A model generated the notes under the pieces. It was not told where the DNA came from. It saw only the letters and a program-made list of their open reading frames with translations, and did no database searches. Shown here piece by piece: positions 7,633-10,660 of a stretch of DNA of 10,660 nucleotides; position 1 is the stretch's first letter; the number at the start of each line of letters is the position of its first letter. Source of the DNA: Larix sibirica (lineage: Eukaryota > Streptophyta > Pinopsida > Pinales > Pinaceae); the NCBI GenBank assembly GCA_004151065.3, contig NWUY0300092535.1, positions 1-10,660 on the forward strand. The letters run 5' to 3'. A program made the position numbers and the translations under genes.

Positions 7633-8109
7633 TTTTTTTTTCAAATGAAAAGAAAAATAACTTACTATTAATAGAAGCAAATAGCAATAGTGACATGTGT
7701 CATAAATTTCCAAAGCACCAACAACCATGGCTACAACCCAACCGCTAAGTAGAAAATAATAACAATCACCACAAGGAAACAGTAATATCCAACACACTAA
7801 ATATCACAGCTAAAACCTAGCCGCTAAGTCAAAACCACGATTAGAAACAAGGACTGAAGACCAAAAACTAAACAAACAAATGGCAGATAGAAAGTCGAAT
7901 CATGCCCAAAGCACACCTGAGAGGATCAACCAAAAAATAAAAACCTCCTATAAGAGGCCACCGAAACAAAACATGGACCACCAAATAAGAAGTAATAACC
8001 AGAGCGATGGGCCAGAAGTAGCAAGAAACCAACCAGCGGTTGGCCAAATGATCAAACACTAAGAACCTGCAAAAATATAAAGCCGATAATATGTAACCCA
8101 CAAAAACAG
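7633..8109 (-). other. 3' UTR and tail of the LINE
   Basis: After the RNase H reading frame ends, the minus strand continues T- and G-rich and without long conserved frames to a run of nine A (7633-7641 on the complement), taken as the remnant poly(A) tail. Two copies of a 21-base motif, at 7730-7750 and 7809-7829, match at 18 of 21 positions and share CCGCTAAGT on the plus strand. CCAACC-AGC-GGTTGG at 8029-8043 forms a 6-bp hairpin. Open frames at 7582-7797, 7868-8101 (minus) and 7880-8062 (plus) are treated as incidental. The precise 3' end is inferred and no target duplication was confirmed. Confidence 0.5.
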
Positions 8110-8189
8110 TTACAGCAAAAGGTGATCCATAGAGCCTGCAGACAACAATAGGTCATCCTCCCAATCCTCCCAAAAAATAAGTCCCAAAG

Positions 8190-8580
8190 GATAAGTTAAG
8201 GCCCGCTTCGACAAGTCATCCGCTAGCTGGTTGTGAACGCGAGGCACATGATGGAAACTGATACAGTGGAAGCCATCAATCAGTGTATGAGTCTCCCGGA
8301 GCCAATGTGAGAGCAGCAACACCCTGATGGAGGCTGCACCATTGGCCCAATCAATCATAACACGAGAGTCGCCCCAAATCTGAAGGGAATGGAACCACTA
8401 AGAAGAAGCAAAACGAAGTAATAACCAGAGAACCATAAGCTCACTATGAGAGTTTGAACCCACCCCGGAGTTTAACCACAATTTGAATCTCCGAGTTGGA
8501 TTCACAAAGAGGATCACACTAGTTCCACTAACTGAACCCCTACCCTGCGAAGCACCATCGAAGAACCCACATGGATATAC
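8190..8580 (-). other. RNase H domain of the LINE
   Basis: This domain degrades RNA in RNA-DNA hybrids and is an add-on found at the C-terminus of many plant L1-type LINEs. Visible motifs are FFDGASQGRGS (first Asp at 8557-8559), SHSELMVLWLLLRFAS (Glu at 8440-8442), WGDSRVMIDWANG (Asp at 8368-8370) and HVPRVHNQLADDLSKRAL (Asp at 8218-8220). The full DEDD set is present, but a TAG at 8398-8400 interrupts the domain between the second and third residues. Confidence 0.9.
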
Positions 8581-8759
8581 AAGCTTTGTAAGTGCTTGTA
8601 AGTGAAAAACTGGGGCCTATTGGACACGAAGGAACAACACCAGTAGGGCACACACCAGTTGACTCTCGAAAAGCAACCAACGCTCTGCTGCCCAGAAAGG
8701 TTACATCCAGAAGTTTATCTTCAAATATGACAGAGTTCCTAGCCCGCCAGACTTCCTAG

Positions 8760-9066
8760 AAAATAAAACATAGGAGTGCATGCCACTCATTATGGATACT
8801 CCCCCAAACACGAAGGCCATCCACCAGAGAGTTGATACCCCAATAGAGGTGACGCCAATAGATTTTATTGATAATCGACCAAATAGCAGTAACAAAAGGG
8901 CATCGTAGGAAAATATGGTCAATAGTTTCCCCCTGGGAATGATAGAGCACACACCAACCAGGTCCATAAAATCCCTGCCGGCACATGTTATCCCAAGTGA
9001 GTATGCAGTTCCTCAGCACCAACCAGATAAAACATTTAAGTTTTAAGGGCATATAAAAAGCCACAA
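8760..9066 (-). other. zf-RVT zinc-binding region of the LINE
   Basis: This matches the zinc-binding domain that follows the RT in plant LINEs: PLKLKCFIWLVLRN, then WCVLYHSQGETIDHIFLRC and PFVTAIW. The second cysteine expected in the C-x2-C pair is Tyr (TAT at 8942-8944), a change consistent with TGT to TAT. The next frame piece reads EVWRARNSVIFEDK after a TAG at 8756-8758 that replaces the expected Trp. Confidence 0.85.
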
Positions 9067-10660
9067 TTTAGTAAACCACCACTTCTCATTCGGAGGATCA
9101 CCAGTGGCTAATGACTCGTAGGCTAATTTTGCAATAACAATCCCATCGCTTGGATTCGACGACCAAACCAACCGGTCCTTAGTGGCCATAAGAGAAATAT
9201 TTGAGTCCTTCAAACATTGCACAAAGGAATTCCATTCCAGGGCCATCCCTCCAATAAGTCCAAGTTGCCCCACCGAGATCCAATTCGACCGTCCCCCATC
9301 AGCCCAGTTTAAAGCATGGGAGAGAACATAATATCCTTTGGACCACAAAACCCCAATGAGATCTGCAGAGAAACAGGGGTTCGATGGCCCACCAACAATC
9401 GGATCAGCACCCAACCGAATATCCCGGCCATTTCCAGGAACCCAGGCCAGCCAATTCTTAATAATAGATAACGAACCCTTCAGACCTTTCCAGATATTTG
9501 AAACCACATTTGTAGTATGTGAACCCCGTCTGATCCAATCAATCACAGAAGTAGATTTTATATATTTTCCTTGAATAAGTGTACTCCAAGCAAAATCCCC
9601 AAACAGAGCACGCCAAAGGCTTTTTGCTTTCAAATCCAAATCAAATTGTTCCAAATTTTTTATAGCCCAGCCACCTAGTTGGCAAGGTCGAGCCAAAGAC
9701 TTCCAATCAGCAAGGTGGAATTTGAAAAAATATCTCCCCACGGTCCAAATAAAGGAGAAAATACACTTTCACAACCTATGCATAATAGACTTGGGGATCT
9801 TGCTGAGAGATAACCAGTATACTGCAAGAATTTGAAGCACAGACCTTGCCAAAGTGAGTCTACCACCCAGGGTTAGCCAACGCCAACACTAGTAATTGAT
9901 ACGCTTGTCAAAGTGTTTTAACAGCCACAACCAATCACAAATGAGGTAGTTAGTCGGCTTCAGGAAGAAGCCTAGATATACAGTGCCCATCATAATATCT
10001 TTGAAATTGTAACGAAAGAAAGAGAAAACCTGATTTTAATCACCAGATCAACATTATGTTCCAGAAACCAAGATTCAAAGGGGCTTATCAACATCCCTGA
10101 AGCACGACTAAAAAGATCTAAACTATTTTTGTAGCAGCGCTAGTCCATAATAGAATTCGGACCAAAGAGCATGACATCATCAACAAATAAAGTATGGGTC
10201 ACCGAACCTGATAAGTAATTTTGATGCCCAAAATACACCCATCCCGCTTGGCCCAAAGAATCAGCCTGCTTAGTCCTTCGATTGTCAACAAGAATAATAA
10301 GGGTGAAAGAGGACAACCCTGGCATATCCCCCTCGAGCTCTTGAAAAATTCAGAAGGGAAACCGTTGATGATTGCCACAAAATTCACAGAAGAAACAAAA
10401 GCCATAATCCATTTGACCAGAGACCACGGCAACCCAATCTAAACCAAAATAAAACGGAGGAAGGTCCAATTCACACGATCATAGGCCTTTTATAGGTCCA
10501 ATTTTAAACATAGAGAGATGATATTTTTCATTTTTATACTATGAAAGACCTCCTGAGTAACACCCACAAAATCCAGAATTTGACGGTTCTCAAGGAACCC
10601 GAATTGCTCGATAGAAATATATTTCGATAAGTGTTACACCAAAATGTCATCACCCTTGTG

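Larger units (their letters stand above)
7633..10660 (-). mobile_element. Plant L1-type LINE, decayed, 5' end outside the window
   Basis: The element comprises the ORF2 3' part (8110-10660) and a 3' UTR with an A-run at 7633-7641. The right edge of the window cuts it inside the RT, so length, ORF1, endonuclease and 5' truncation cannot be judged. It lies in the same orientation as the copia remnant, with about 4 kb of other DNA between them. Confidence 0.88.
8110..10660 (-). pseudogene. LINE ORF2 pseudogene: reverse transcriptase to RNase H
   Basis: This was the pol-like ORF2 of a plant L1-clade non-LTR element, which nicks target DNA and primes reverse transcription on it. The endonuclease and RT N-terminus lie beyond the right edge. 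In order it shows EQFGFLENRQILDFVG (about 10605-10558), LDL-x-KAYDRVNW (motif A), RGICQGCPLSPLLF, THTLFVDDVMLFG (catalytic DD at 10176-10181), GTVYLGFFLKPTNY, LGGRLTLARSVLQ, FHLADWKSLARP, the zf-RVT region, RNase H, and TAA at 8110-8112. The frame changes near 10200, 10020, 9060 and 8700. In-frame stops start at 10636, 10492, 10441, 10142, 9891, 9771, 8758, 8619 and 8400. Identity is certain; a functional protein is not possible as it stands. Confidence 0.95.

Noticed and set aside
7582-8101. Three open frames in the LINE 3' UTR
   Set aside because: They lie downstream of the ORF2 stop, are T-rich on the minus strand and hydrophobic for that reason, and carry no family motif.
8701-8967. 88-residue minus-strand open frame
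   Set aside because: It is a shadow of the LINE zf-RVT frame that carries CFIWLVLRN and DHIFLRCPF.
9338-9574. 78-residue plus-strand open frame
   Set aside because: Antisense shadow of the LINE connection region.
10221-10442. 73-residue plus-strand open frame
   Set aside because: Antisense shadow of the LINE reverse transcriptase.
1-10660. CRISPR array, bacterial operon, defence system or phage
   Set aside because: No spaced identical repeats, no ribosome-binding-site-led gene series; the content is plant retroelement remnants.

Overview
The window looks like intergenic DNA from a seed plant with a large, repeat-rich nuclear genome. The basis is that its two recognisable elements are plant-type retrotransposons, both decayed and both on the minus strand. 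One is a Ty1/copia pol fragment with part of a 3' LTR; the other is a plant L1-clade LINE with a C-terminal RNase H domain. A gymnosperm is my guess from the copia flavour and the AT-rich filler; the sequence alone does not prove it. I see no intact protein-coding host gene, tRNA, rRNA, CRISPR array or bacterial-type operon.

Layout: 1-157 is a CpG-rich patch with a 52-codon open frame running off the left edge on the minus strand (unknown). 158-1772 is AT-rich DNA with several short palindromes, an imperfect 16-bp inverted repeat and a small unproven ORF at 912-1049. 1773-2078 holds two different two-copy tandem repeats placed end to end (64/69 bp and 84/84 bp). 2087-3640 is the copia remnant, read right to left as RT palm and thumb, RNase H, pol C-terminus, polypurine tract, then a putative 385-bp LTR. 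3641-6217 is mostly unannotatable AT-rich sequence with a spaced 85-bp direct repeat at 4337-4530 and two possible decayed coding scraps. 6218-7030 is a higher-GC, coding-like but broken minus-strand stretch of unknown family. 7040-7632 is AT-rich with a near-perfect 27-bp palindrome. 7633-10660 is the LINE: 3' tail and 3' UTR, RNase H, zinc-binding zf-RVT region, connection region and RT, truncated by the right edge within the RT.

The copia fragment has lost the acidic residues of its RNase H, mostly by changes that read as C-to-T on the opposite strand. The LINE has at least nine stops and four frameshifts but still spells its RT FVDD box and all four RNase H acidic residues, so it is probably the younger insertion. 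No functional system is evident; the most useful leads for follow-up are the unknown coding-like block at 6218-7030 and the paired tandem repeats abutting the putative copia LTR end.
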